Positions 32,424 through 41,530 of a stretch of 64,000 nucleotides of DNA are shown piece after piece. This DNA is from Streptomyces viridiviolaceus. Lineage in GTDB: Bacteria > Actinomycetota > Actinomycetes > Streptomycetales > Streptomycetaceae. The number at the start of each line of letters is the position of its first letter. The first letter of the stretch is position 1. Under the pieces are notes generated by a model. It saw only the letters and a program-made list of their open reading frames with translations. It did no database searches and had not been told where the DNA came from. Made by a program: the position numbers and the translations under genes. The stretch is from assembly GCF_014650995.1 (NCBI RefSeq), contig NZ_BMWA01000011.1, forward strand, positions 62,001 through 126,000, written 5' to 3'.

Positions 32424-33545
32424 GTGAGTTCCCCAGATCCGCAGGTTCGCGCAGCGCGAAACCAGTCAACCAGTTCCGTCGGCCCCAACGCCCGCGGACC
32501 CGTAGTCGCGGTCACCGGTGCCGCGACCGGCGTCGGCGCGCTGCTCACCGAGCGGCTGGCCGCGTCGGACGAGATCAAGCAGGTCCTCGCCATCGACGAG
32601 CGGCGCGGCGAGTGCGCAGCGGCGCAGTGGCACATCCTGGACGTACGGGATCCGGCCATCGCCGACAAGCTGCGCGGGGCGGACGTGGTGGTGCACCTGG
32701 CGCTCGACCTCGACCTGGAGACCGACGGTGCCGCCAGGACCGCTTACAACGTCCGGGGGACGCAGACCGTTCTGACCGCGGCCGCGGCCGCCGGCGTCCA
32801 CCGGGTCGTGCTGTGCACGTCCTCGATGGTCTACGGGGCGTTGCCGGACAACGAGCTGCCGCTGTCGGAGGACGCCGAGCTGCGGGCCACGGCCGAGGCG
32901 ACCGGGGTCGGGGACCTGCTGGAGATCGAGCGGCTGGCGCGGCGGGCTCCGCGGGCGCATCCGGGGCTGAACGTCACCGTGGTGCGTCCGGCGGTGCTGG
33001 TGGGAGGCACCGACACCGCGCTCACCAGGTATTTCGAGTCGCCTCGCCTGCTCGTCGTGGCCGGCTCGCGGCCCGCCTGGCAGTTCTGCCACGTCGAGGA
33101 CCTGTGCAGCGCCCTGGAGTACGCCGTACTGGAGAAGGCCGAGGGCGAGCTGGCCGTCGGCTGTGACGGATGGCTGGAGCAGGAGGAGGTCGAGGAGCTC
33201 AGCGGGATCCGGCGGATGGAGCTGCCGTCGGCGGTCGCGCTGGGCGCGGCGGCCCGGCTGCACCGGATCGGGCTGACGCCCTCGCCGGCCGGGGACCTGG
33301 CGTACACGATGTACCCCTGGGTGGTGAGCGGCAGCCGGCTGCACGACGCCGGGTGGCGGCCGAAGTACACCAACGAGGAGGTGCTCGCGGAGCTGCTGGA
33401 GGAGGTCTCCGGTCGGCACACGGTCGCCGGTCGCCGCCTCGGGCGGAAGGACGCGACGGCGGCGGGTGCCGCGGGAGCGACGGTGGCGCTGCTCGGTGCC
33501 GCCGCGGTGGTCCGGCGGGCACGCAAGGCCCGGCGACGGATCTGA
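32424..33545 (+). CDS. Atypical extended SDR (NAD-epimerase-like) with C-terminal membrane anchor
   Basis: A 373-residue protein with an extended short-chain dehydrogenase fold. The nucleotide loop is VVAVTGAATGVGALL, followed by LAIDERRGE, VVHLALDL and CTSSMVYGA (the active-site Tyr region). The partner lysine of YxxxK is not in place, so catalysis is doubtful. RPAVLVGG and WQFCHVEDLCSALEYA match the substrate-binding half. The extreme C-terminus has a hydrophobic Ala/Gly stretch (AAGAAGATVALLGAAAVV) followed by RRARKARRRI, a likely tail anchor. The GTG start follows GGAGA by seven bases. It is divergent from the DUF2342 gene. Confidence 0.83.
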   Translation: MSSPDPQVRAARNQSTSSVGPNARGPVVAVTGAATGVGALLTERLAASDEIKQVLAIDERRGECAAAQWHILDVRDPAIADKLRGADVVVHLALDLDLETDGAARTAYNVRGTQTVLTAAAAAGVHRVVLCTSSMVYGALPDNELPLSEDAELRATAEATGVGDLLEIERLARRAPRAHPGLNVTVVRPAVLVGGTDTALTRYFESPRLLVVAGSRPAWQFCHVEDLCSALEYAVLEKAEGELAVGCDGWLEQEEVEELSGIRRMELPSAVALGAAARLHRIGLTPSPAGDLAYTMYPWVVSGSRLHDAGWRPKYTNEEVLAELLEEVSGRHTVAGRRLGRKDATAAGAAGATVALLGAAAVVRRARKARRRI

Positions 33546-33570
33546 GGCGGGCTTCCGCCGAACGGGTCAC

Positions 33571-33600
33571 CTTCTCCGTCCGAGCCTTCTCCGTCCGAGC
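33571..33600 (+). repeat. Two-copy 15-bp tandem repeat
   Basis: Exact direct repeat of 15 bases (33571-33585 and 33586-33600) in the gap between the SDR gene and moaE. It is too small to assign a role. Confidence 0.7.
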
Positions 33601-33700
33601 CGCGCGGACGGCCGCCTGTAGGAGGCTCCAAAGCGGTACGCGCGCGTGCCGGGTGATAGCGCTATTCCGCCTCGTCCGGGCCGTGGGGCACGATGGACCC

Positions 33701-34162
33701 ATGGCATCCACGAACGACCACCCCGGCGAGCAGGCGGCGCCGGACCCCGTCAAGCTGATCGGCATCCGGGAGACGCCCCTCTCCGTGGACGAGGTCTTCC
33801 GGGCCGTCGGCGACGACGCGTCCGGGGGGACCGCACTGTTCGTGGGAACCGTGCGGAACCACGACGGGGGCGCCGACGTCGACCGGCTCGGGTATTCCTG
33901 CCACCCCAGTGCCGAGGCCGAGATGCGGCGCATCGCCGAGAAGGTGGTCGCGGAGTACCCGGTGCGGGCGCTGGCCGCCGTGCACCGTGTGGGGGACCTG
34001 GAGGTCGGGGATCTCGCCGTCGTCGTCGCCGTGTCCTGTCCGCACCGGGGCGAGGCGTTCGACGCGTGCCGGAAGCTGATCGACGACCTGAAGCACGAAG
34101 TGCCCATCTGGAAGCACCAGACCTTCTCCGACGGGACCGAGGAGTGGGTCGGCGCCTGCTGA
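33701..34162 (+). CDS. moaE: MoaE: molybdopterin synthase catalytic subunit
   Basis: A 153-residue MoaE protein, the large subunit that uses thiocarboxylated MoaD to convert cyclic pyranopterin monophosphate to molybdopterin. Family signatures: ALFVGTVRNHDGG, LGYSCHPSAEAEMRRIAEK, AVHRVGDLEVGDLAVVVAV and, at the end, the catalytic-lysine segment VPIWKHQTFSDG. The ATG at 33701 has CACGAT six bases upstream (leaderless pattern); the ORF continues upstream only as open frame. No moaD is next to it, but MoeZ at 1.5 kb could charge a MoaD encoded elsewhere. Confidence 0.94.
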   Translation: MASTNDHPGEQAAPDPVKLIGIRETPLSVDEVFRAVGDDASGGTALFVGTVRNHDGGADVDRLGYSCHPSAEAEMRRIAEKVVAEYPVRALAAVHRVGDLEVGDLAVVVAVSCPHRGEAFDACRKLIDDLKHEVPIWKHQTFSDGTEEWVGAC

Positions 34163-34307
34163 GCGTCACACCGTCACCCGTGGCGTCCCCCTGTCGCCCG
34201 CTGTCCCTCCGGTTGCGTAACCGCCCCCCCGGCGTGAGCGTTGTCACTGCAGATGGTTAATCTGCTGATCAGTCAGTCGCGGACGCTCATGGGGTTGGGA
34301 GGTCGGC

Positions 34308-34472
34308 ATGGCGGCGCTCGCCTGGTTGCTGATTCCGCTTGTGGCTGCTGTCGTCGCGGGTCTGTGGGGCAGTTGGGCCAACCGGACGCGCAAGGTACGC
34401 AGTGACGGTCCCGAGCTCGACGGGTACGCCCGGTTCCGCGAAGCCATGGAGAGGTCCCGCACGGGCGCCTGA
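34308..34472 (+). CDS. Small single-span membrane protein
   Basis: A 54-residue ORF with a clear GGGAGG ribosome site. It begins MAALAWLLIPLVAAVVAGLW, one transmembrane helix, then a basic turn (NRTRKVRS) and a charged helix (ELDGYARFREAMERS). Positive-inside charges place the C-terminus in the cytoplasm. I know no function; its position 52 bases before the PDZ protease suggests a link. Confidence 0.72.
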   Translation: MAALAWLLIPLVAAVVAGLWGSWANRTRKVRSDGPELDGYARFREAMERSRTGA

Positions 34473-34524
34473 CGGGAGGCCGCCCTGACGGTGTTCCGAC
34501 AGCCGCGTCCCGTACTGTCGTGCC

Positions 34525-35619
34525 ATGCCACGCCGCACCGCGACGATGCTCGCCTCCACCCTGATGCTGATCGCGCTCCTGTGCGCGGGAGTCTTCATCC
34601 CCGTGCCGTACGCGGAGATGTCCCCGGGGCCGACGGTGAACACGCTCGGGGACCACGACGGTGAGCCGGTGCTGCAGATCTCGGGGCACAAGACCTATGA
34701 GACGAGCGGGCATCTGAACATGACCACCGTCCGGGTCACCAGCGCCGACTACCGGATGAACCTCGTGGAGGCCGTCTACGGCTGGCTGGCGCACGACAAC
34801 CGGGTGGTCCCGCACGACACCCTCTACCCCGACGGCAAGACCGAGGAAGAGGCCACCCAGGAGAACGCCGAGGAGTTCAGCCAGTCCCAGGAGAGCGCCA
34901 AGGTCGCCGCCCTGAAGGAGCTCGACATCCCGGTGAAGTCCTGGGTGGTCGTCTCCACGGTCGTCAAGGACTCCCCGGCCGAGGGCCGGCTGCACGCCGG
35001 CGACGTGATCAAGGCCGTGGACGGCAGGACGGTCGGGGAGCCCGGCGACGTCGCCGATCTGGTGACCGAGCACAAGCCCGGACAGGACGTCGTCTTCACG
35101 GTCGTGCCCGCCAAGGAGCAGGCCGCCGCGGAGAAGGAGAACCGGACGCCGACGAAGACCGAGGAAGTGACGATCACCACGACGACCTCGGACGACGCCG
35201 GTGAGAAACGCGCCGTCGTCGGCATCTCCGCCGGGACCGACCACACGTTCCCGTTCTCCATCGACATCAAGCTCGCCGACGTCGGCGGTCCCAGCGCCGG
35301 CCTGATGTTCGCGCTCGGCATCTACGACAAGCTCACCCCGGGCAGCCTCACCGGCGGCAAGTTCGTCGCCGGCACCGGCACCATCGACGACGCGGGCAAG
35401 GTGGGCCCGATCGGCGGCATCGGGATGAAGACCCTGGGCGCGCGCAGCAAGGGCGCCCAGTACTTCCTGACACCCGCCGACAACTGCGCGGCCGCCGCCG
35501 CGGACATCCCCGAGGGGCTCACCCTGGTCAAGGTGGACACCATCGACGACGCCCTCGGCGCCCTGAAGGACATCCGCTCGGGGAAGACCGGCGACCTGCC
35601 GAAGTGCACGACGAAGTAG
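34525..35619 (+). CDS. Membrane-anchored PDZ-Lon (S16) protease, YlbL/Rv3194c-like
   Basis: A 364-residue protein: one N-terminal signal anchor (TLMLIALLCAGVFIPVPY), a conserved EMSPGPTVNTLG segment, a PDZ domain (about 125-205: PAEGRLHAGDVIKAVDGRTV), and a Lon-type protease domain (about 225-364) with the nucleophile serine in GGPSAGLMFALGIYDKL and the lysine of the Ser-Lys dyad in GPIGGIGMKTLGA. The protease domain would face outside. Homologues are thought to handle membrane or secreted protein quality control. The ATG has TACTGT six bases upstream (leaderless pattern). In mycobacteria the orthologue is also next to the UPF0182 gene. Confidence 0.93.
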   Translation: MPRRTATMLASTLMLIALLCAGVFIPVPYAEMSPGPTVNTLGDHDGEPVLQISGHKTYETSGHLNMTTVRVTSADYRMNLVEAVYGWLAHDNRVVPHDTLYPDGKTEEEATQENAEEFSQSQESAKVAALKELDIPVKSWVVVSTVVKDSPAEGRLHAGDVIKAVDGRTVGEPGDVADLVTEHKPGQDVVFTVVPAKEQAAAEKENRTPTKTEEVTITTTTSDDAGEKRAVVGISAGTDHTFPFSIDIKLADVGGPSAGLMFALGIYDKLTPGSLTGGKFVAGTGTIDDAGKVGPIGGIGMKTLGARSKGAQYFLTPADNCAAAAADIPEGLTLVKVDTIDDALGALKDIRSGKTGDLPKCTTK

Positions 35620-35640
35620 CCGGACCGAGCGGTCCTGCGG

Positions 35641-36183
35641 CTACTCCTCGAACGTCGCCGTCAGGGCCTGGGCCAGGCCCGGCACCAGATCGGAGCCCGT
35701 GAGGACCTCCGTGGGGGAGTCCTTCTCGCGCAGCCGCAGGGCCGACTCACGGGTGCCGTCGCGCAGCACCGCCACCGTCATGCGGACCTCCTGGCGGTCC
35801 GGGTGCTCCGCCACCCACTGGGCGAGCTTGGCCTCGTCCAGGCCGCCGGGCACCTGCGCCTCGGCGGACGGCGGCAGCATCAGCCGCTCCACGGCGAGCG
35901 CGCAGCCGGCCACCGCGTCCGGCCAGGCGATCGTGCCCAGGAACTCGTCCAGCGGCTGATCCGTTGGAATCTCGTCCTGCTCGATCGGGGTCAGGCCGGA
36001 GGTCTCCGGCTCGTCCGGAAGACCGAGCCGGTCCGCGAGCGTGGGCTGCTCGGCCCGCAGCCGTGCGGTGTCTACAAGTGCGAAGAGGCGTGCGGGCTGG
36101 TCCCAGCCGAGGCCGGAGACGTACTCGTCGATCTCGAGTACGGCCCGGGTGAGCGGGCTCGCTGCCATGGGGGTGTTGGACAT
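35641..36183 (-). CDS. PPA1309-family conserved actinobacterial protein
   Basis: A 180-residue soluble, acidic protein conserved in actinobacteria but without known function. Typical parts: LTRAVLEIDEYVSGLGWDQP, LFALVDTARLRAEQP, FLGTIAWPDAVAGCALAVER and a C-terminal REKDSPTEVLTGSDLVPGL. The ATG at 36183 has CAGGAT seven bases upstream (leaderless pattern). It lies divergent from the UPF0182 gene and convergent with the protease. Confidence 0.85.
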   Translation of the reverse strand: MSNTPMAASPLTRAVLEIDEYVSGLGWDQPARLFALVDTARLRAEQPTLADRLGLPDEPETSGLTPIEQDEIPTDQPLDEFLGTIAWPDAVAGCALAVERLMLPPSAEAQVPGGLDEAKLAQWVAEHPDRQEVRMTVAVLRDGTRESALRLREKDSPTEVLTGSDLVPGLAQALTATFEE

Positions 36184-36347
36184 GGTCACAATCCTGCCTC
36201 GTTCCTGGCCCGAATCGGGAACCGAGTAAACGATGAGTAAGTTGCATAGGTGTGGGCCCACGATGACGGGGGCGCACGGGGGGCCCACGAACCCGAGGGC
36301 CTGACGGATCAACAGCGAACTTCGAGGTGCGCACCTTGGCTTTCCAG

Positions 36348-39272
36348 ATGCCGGACCGCGGCGGAGGCCCGACAGGGCCGCGGATGAGAGTGGGACGCCC
36401 GTCCCGGCGTGTCCGGACCCTGCTGATGACGCTTGGTGTCCTTGCCGTGCTCGGCATGGCGTTCACCATGTTCGCGGGCTTCTGGACGGACTGGCTGTGG
36501 TACCGGTCGGTCCACTACTCGTCGGTGTTCACGACGACCCTGTGGACCAAGATCGGGCTCTTCTTCGTCTTCGGTCTGCTCATGGCGCTCGCCGTCGGGT
36601 TCAACATCTGGCTCGCCCACCGGCTGCGTCCGCCGCTGAGCGCCATGTCGATGGAGCAGCAGAACCTCGACCGGTACCGGATGGGCATCGCCCCGTACAA
36701 GAAGTGGCTGCTGCTCGGCATCACCGCCCTGGTCGGCCTGATCGCCGGCGCCTCGGCGTCCAGCCAGTGGCGGACCTGGCTGATGTGGGTCAACGGCGTG
36801 CCCTTCGGACAGAAGGACCCCCAGTTCAAGCTGGACGTCTCCTTCTACGCCTTCGACCTGCCCTGGTACCGGTTCCTGCTCGGCTTCGGCTTCGCCGCCG
36901 CGATCCTCTCCGTGATCGCCGCCGCGCTCACCCACTACCTGTACGGCGGACTGCGCATCACCAGCCCGGGCGCCCGCGCCACGGCCGCCGCCACCGGGCA
37001 CCTGTCGGTGCTCCTCGGCGTCTTCGTCGCGCTGAAGGCGGTCGCCTACTGGCTGGACCGGTACGGGCTGGCGGTGAAGTCCAGCGACTTCAAGGCCACC
37101 GACAACTGGACGGGCCTGCGCTACGTCGACGCCAACGCCTACCTGCCGGCCAAGACGATCCTCTTCTGCATCGCCGTCATCTGCGCGCTGCTGTTCTTCG
37201 CCACCCTGTGGCGGCGGACCTGGCAGCTGCCTGTGATCGGCTTCGGCCTGATGGTGCTGTCGGCGATCCTCATCGGCGGCCTGTACCCGGCGCTCGTGCA
37301 GAAGTTCCAGGTCCAGCCGAACGAGCAGGCCAAGGAAGCGCCGTACGTCGAGAAGAACCTCAACGCCACGCGTGAGGCGTACGGCATCGAGGGCACGCAG
37401 GTCACCGAGTACTCCGGCAAGGGCAACAGCGACGACAAGGCCAAGCTCCGCGACGACGCCGACGCCACGGCGTCCATCCGGATCATGGACCCCAACATCG
37501 TCTCGCCGACGTTCCAGCAGCTCCAGCAGATGCGGAACTACTACGCGTTCCCGAACAACCTGGACGTCGACCGGTACTCCAAGGACGGCAAGGACCAGGA
37601 CACGGTCATCGGCCTGCGCGAGCTGAACCTCGCCGGCATCCCGAAGAAGAACTGGATCAACAACCACTTCCGTTACACCCACGGCTACGGCGTGGTGGCG
37701 GCCAAGGGCACCGAGGTCGACTCCGAGGGCCGCCCGGTCTTCACCGAGTCCAACCTGCCGTCCAAGGGCGACCTGCCCAGGTACGAGCAGCGGATCTACT
37801 ACGGCGAGAAGACCAACACGTACTCGATCGTCGGCGGTCCCCAGAAGGAGATCGACTACTCCGACGACAGCGGTGAGAAGACCACCAGCTACAAGGGCGA
37901 CGGCGGGGTGGACCTGTCCAACCCGATCAACCGGGCCGCGTACGCGGTGGCGTTCAGCGAGCCGCAGATCCTGTACTCCGGTGCGATCGGCGACGGGTCG
38001 AAGATCCTGTACAACCGCACGCCCAAGGAGCGCGTCGAGGCGGTCGCCCCATGGCTGACCATCGACGGCGACGCCTATCCGGCGGTGGTGGACGGCCGCA
38101 TCCAGTGGATCGTCGACGCGTACACCACGACGAACGGCTATCCGTACGCCTCCCGTACGACGCTCGGCAGCACCACGGCCGACTCGCTGACCGCCAGCAA
38201 CGACTCACGCGCGGTCGTGGCCCAGCAGAACCAGGTCAACTACATCCGCAACTCGGTGAAGGCGACCGTCGACGCGTACACCGGCGACGTCAAGCTCTAC
38301 CAGTGGGACACCAAGGACCCGGTCCTGAAGACCTGGATGAAGGCGTTCCCCGACACGGTGGAGGCCAAGAGCGAGATCTCCGACGCGCTGATGGCGCATC
38401 TCCGCTACCCGCAGGACCTGTTCAAGGTCCAGCGCGAGCTGCTCACCCGCTACCACGTGAAGGACGCGGAGACGTTCCTCAGCGGCAGCGAGGTGTGGCA
38501 GGTGCCGGACGACCCGACCAACAAGTCGGGCAACGCGGTGCCGCCGTACTACCTGAGCATGAAGATGCCCGACCAGGAGCAGCAGGCGTTCTCGCTCACG
38601 ACGACGTTCACGCCCAACGGACGTGACAACCTCAGCGCCTTCATGGCGGTCGACGCCGAGGCGGGCACCAGCGGCTACGGCAAGATCAGAATCCTGAAAC
38701 TGCCGACGAGCACGACCGTCGACGGACCCAAGCAGGTCCAGAGCCAGTTCAACTCCGAACAGGACATCGCCGAGTCGATCAGGCTGCTGAGAGGCGGCGA
38801 CTCGGAGGTCGAGTACGGCAACCTGCTGACGGTGCCGCTCGACGGAGGGCTGCTGTACGTGGAGCCGGTCTACGTACGCGGTGGCGGACTCAAGTACCCG
38901 TTGCTGCGGAAGGTCCTGGTGACCTACGGAGGCAACACCGCCTTCGAGAACACGCTCGACGAGGCCCTCAACAAGGTCTTCGGAGCGGAGGGTTCGGCGG
39001 CCGAGCCGCCCAAGGAGGACGGGGACACCACCAAGCCGCCGCCGACGTCCACCAACCCGACGGTCCAAGAGGCGCTGAACGACGCCCAGAAGGCCTTCGA
39101 GGCCGGCCAGGAGGCCCTGAAGGAGAACGACTGGACGGCGTACGGCGAGGCGCAGAAGGACCTCGAGGACGCCCTGCGGCGGGCCGAGGAAGCACAGGCC
39201 AAGGCCGACGAGAGCGGTAAGAACGGGGACGGCGGGGCCAGTCCCGGTCCGACCCCGACCGACGGCGGATGA
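36348..39272 (+). CDS. UPF0182 large membrane protein (Rv3193c-like)
   Basis: A membrane protein of about 974 residues. Around seven transmembrane segments occupy residues 20-330 (VRTLLMTLGVLAVLGMAF, FFVFGLLMALAVGFNIWL, LGITALVGLIAGASASS, FLLGFGFAAAILSVIAAAL, LLGVFVALKAVAYW, LFCIAVICALLFFATLW, LPVIGFGLMVLSAILIGG); a large extracytoplasmic domain follows, then a C-terminal Ala/Glu/Lys helix and a Pro/Gly tail. The function is unknown although the family is universal in actinobacteria. The start could be GTG 36327 or ATG 36348; neither has a good ribosome site. It is placed as in mycobacteria beside the PDZ-Lon protease. Confidence 0.88.
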   Translation: MPDRGGGPTGPRMRVGRPSRRVRTLLMTLGVLAVLGMAFTMFAGFWTDWLWYRSVHYSSVFTTTLWTKIGLFFVFGLLMALAVGFNIWLAHRLRPPLSAMSMEQQNLDRYRMGIAPYKKWLLLGITALVGLIAGASASSQWRTWLMWVNGVPFGQKDPQFKLDVSFYAFDLPWYRFLLGFGFAAAILSVIAAALTHYLYGGLRITSPGARATAAATGHLSVLLGVFVALKAVAYWLDRYGLAVKSSDFKATDNWTGLRYVDANAYLPAKTILFCIAVICALLFFATLWRRTWQLPVIGFGLMVLSAILIGGLYPALVQKFQVQPNEQAKEAPYVEKNLNATREAYGIEGTQVTEYSGKGNSDDKAKLRDDADATASIRIMDPNIVSPTFQQLQQMRNYYAFPNNLDVDRYSKDGKDQDTVIGLRELNLAGIPKKNWINNHFRYTHGYGVVAAKGTEVDSEGRPVFTESNLPSKGDLPRYEQRIYYGEKTNTYSIVGGPQKEIDYSDDSGEKTTSYKGDGGVDLSNPINRAAYAVAFSEPQILYSGAIGDGSKILYNRTPKERVEAVAPWLTIDGDAYPAVVDGRIQWIVDAYTTTNGYPYASRTTLGSTTADSLTASNDSRAVVAQQNQVNYIRNSVKATVDAYTGDVKLYQWDTKDPVLKTWMKAFPDTVEAKSEISDALMAHLRYPQDLFKVQRELLTRYHVKDAETFLSGSEVWQVPDDPTNKSGNAVPPYYLSMKMPDQEQQAFSLTTTFTPNGRDNLSAFMAVDAEAGTSGYGKIRILKLPTSTTVDGPKQVQSQFNSEQDIAESIRLLRGGDSEVEYGNLLTVPLDGGLLYVEPVYVRGGGLKYPLLRKVLVTYGGNTAFENTLDEALNKVFGAEGSAAEPPKEDGDTTKPPPTSTNPTVQEALNDAQKAFEAGQEALKENDWTAYGEAQKDLEDALRRAEEAQAKADESGKNGDGGASPGPTPTDGG

Positions 39273-39323
39273 TCATGCCGAGCCGCTCCGCCCCGCGCCG
39301 TGATACGGTTGTGAACACAACGG

Positions 39324-39397
39324 CGCGGGGTGGAGCAGCTCGGTAGCTCGCTGGGCTCATAACCCAGAGGTCGCAGGTTCAAATCCTGTCCCCGCTA
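39324..39397 (+). tRNA. Initiator tRNA-Met (CAT), copy 1
   Basis: A complete 74-base cloverleaf: acceptor CGCGGGG pairs with CCCCGC, the first position is unpaired (C1/U72), the anticodon stem has three G-C pairs (GGG/CCC) and the anticodon CAT is at 39358-39360. These are initiator features. CCA is not encoded. A perfect 16-bp terminator follows. Confidence 0.96.
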
Positions 39398-39427
39398 CTG
39401 GTGTCGTTCGCAGTTCGCGAGTGACGG

Positions 39428-39463
39428 CAAAGGCCCGGATCCCTCAAGGGATCCGGGCCTTTG
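39428..39463 (+). terminator. Terminator of initiator tRNA copy 1
   Basis: A perfect 16-bp stem (39428-39443 with 39448-39463) with a TCAA tetraloop, ending in TTTG. Confidence 0.88.
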
Positions 39464-39626
39464 TGATGTGCGAACGCATGTGCTGGCACAGGTGACGGCC
39501 GCGCCGACAACGGGAGTTGGGGGATCTGTGTTTGACTTGTCTCCCTGTGGGCATGTCGACAAAACGCTGAAGTGACCTCAATGGCTGCGGTATACCTGAT
39601 GTACCCAGGTTGCAGGTGGTGCGACG

Positions 39627-41450
39627 ATGGACGTTATGGGGGACAAGGCAAATCTGTTCGGAACAGGGCGTTTTGCGCAGCCCTCCGGTCGGGAGGAGAC
39701 CGGGGACGAGGCCCAGGAAGCCGCCGACGAGGCCGCCGAGGAAGTACGCCAGAGGCTTGCCGCCGAGGCCGGTGACGTCGAGGCGATGAGCGTCCTCGGG
39801 GCGATGCTGCTGCGCCGCGGCGATCTCGACGGAGCCGAGTCCCACCTGCGTGCCGCCACCGCCGCCGGCGACCGGGCCGCCGCCAACAACCTCGGTGTCC
39901 TGCTGCACCAGCGCGGGTACGCCGACGAGGCAGCCGGATGGTGGCGGATCGCAGCCGTCGCCGGATCCGCCGCGGCCGCCCACGCGCTGGGACGGCACTT
40001 CCGCGAGCGCGGGGACGAGCCCGCCGCCGAGTACTGGCTGCGCCAGTCCGCCGAGCAGGGACACGCGCTGGGCGCCTACGCGCTCGCCGACCTGCTGGAG
40101 CACCGTGGAGACCCGGGGGCCGAGAAGTGGATGCGGGCCGCGGCCGAGCAGGGGCACCGGGAGGCCGCGTACCGGCTGGCGCGGACGCTGGACCGGCGGT
40201 CCACGCGGGAGTCCGACGGCGACGGGGGCGCCGGAACCACCGCGGCGGCCGAGGCCGAGCAGTGGTACCGGCAGGCCGCCGCCCGCGGTCACCGCAGGGC
40301 GGCACTGCACCTCGGGGCGATCCTGGAGAAGCGGGGCGAGCTCAAGGAGGCCGGGCGCTGGTACCTGACGTCCGCCAAGGACGGCGAGGCGCGCGCCGCA
40401 TGCGCGCTGGGCTTCCTGCTGCGCGACGCCGGCGACGGTGAGAGCGCCGCCGTGTGGTGGCTGCGGGCCGCGCAGGACGGGGACGGCAACGCGGCCAACG
40501 CGCTCGGCGCGCTGCACGCCGAGCGCGGCGAGACCCAGACCGCCGAGCGGTGGTACCGGGCGGCGATGGACGCCGGGGACGACAACGGCGCCTACAACCT
40601 AGGTCTGCTCTGCGCCGAGCAGGGACGGACCGCGCAGGCCGAGCAGTGGTACCGGCGCGCGGCGTACGCCGGACACCGCGAGGCCGCGAACGCGCTCGCG
40701 ATCCTGCTGCTGAGGAGCGGGGACGAGACCGGTGCCGAGCCGTGGTTCTCCAAGGCCGCGGAGGCGGGAAGCGTCGACGCGGCCTTCAACCTCGGCATCC
40801 TGCACGCAGGGCGGCGCGAGGACCGGGCGGCGCTCAGGTGGTACGAGCAGGCGGCGGCCGCCGGGCACACGGAGGCGGCGCTGCAGGTCGGAATGGCTCG
40901 GCTGCGGGCCGGCGACGAGCGGGACGCGGAGCGCTTCCTGCGGTGCGCCGCGGGGGGCGGCAGCGCGGAGGCCGCGTACCGGCTGGCGACCCTGCTCGAC
41001 GCACGCCGGCCGCCGGCGCCCGCGCACGAGCTGGGCGAGAGCGCGCACGAGAGGACCGAGTGCGAGGAGTGGTACGAGCGGGCGGCCTCCCAGGGGCACC
41101 GCCGGGCCCAGGTGCGGGTCGGGATGCTGGCCGCGGCCCGGGGGGACGTCATCGACGCGGCGCGCTGGTACCGGGAGGCGGCCGAGGCCGGCTCCCGCAA
41201 CGGCGCGTTCAACCTGGGGCTGCTGCTGGCCCGGGAGGGGAGCGAGCCGGAGGCCGTCGTCTGGTGGAGACGGGCGGCCGACGCCGGGCACGGACGGGCG
41301 GCGCTGCGCCTCGCCCTGGTCTGTGCCCGCCGGGGGGACCTGGCCGAGGGGCAGCGGTGGGCCGACCGGGCGGTGTCGCTGGGGCCCGGGGAGGTGGCGG
41401 AGCGGGCGGCGCGGTTGCGGGACGCGTTGCGGGAAGAGCTGTCGGCGTAG
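39627..41450 (+). CDS. SEL1-like repeat (TPR-like) protein
   Basis: A 607-residue solenoid made almost wholly of SEL1-type repeats of about 36 residues, each with a pattern such as A-x-x-LGxLxxxRGDxxxAExWYRxAAxxGxxxAA. About 14-15 repeats are visible. There is no signal peptide or catalytic domain. SEL1 proteins act as binding scaffolds. The start is ATG 39627 (AGGTGG nine bases upstream) or ATG 39636. It stands alone between two identical initiator tRNA genes. Confidence 0.9.
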   Translation: MDVMGDKANLFGTGRFAQPSGREETGDEAQEAADEAAEEVRQRLAAEAGDVEAMSVLGAMLLRRGDLDGAESHLRAATAAGDRAAANNLGVLLHQRGYADEAAGWWRIAAVAGSAAAAHALGRHFRERGDEPAAEYWLRQSAEQGHALGAYALADLLEHRGDPGAEKWMRAAAEQGHREAAYRLARTLDRRSTRESDGDGGAGTTAAAEAEQWYRQAAARGHRRAALHLGAILEKRGELKEAGRWYLTSAKDGEARAACALGFLLRDAGDGESAAVWWLRAAQDGDGNAANALGALHAERGETQTAERWYRAAMDAGDDNGAYNLGLLCAEQGRTAQAEQWYRRAAYAGHREAANALAILLLRSGDETGAEPWFSKAAEAGSVDAAFNLGILHAGRREDRAALRWYEQAAAAGHTEAALQVGMARLRAGDERDAERFLRCAAGGGSAEAAYRLATLLDARRPPAPAHELGESAHERTECEEWYERAASQGHRRAQVRVGMLAAARGDVIDAARWYREAAEAGSRNGAFNLGLLLAREGSEPEAVVWWRRAADAGHGRAALRLALVCARRGDLAEGQRWADRAVSLGPGEVAERAARLRDALREELSA

Positions 41451-41530
41451 CGCGGGTCGGGGCCGGGTCGGCGTGCGCAACAGGAGATTTGCTTCTGGAC
41501 GTGCCCTTGACGTAATGTTGCATTCACCGA

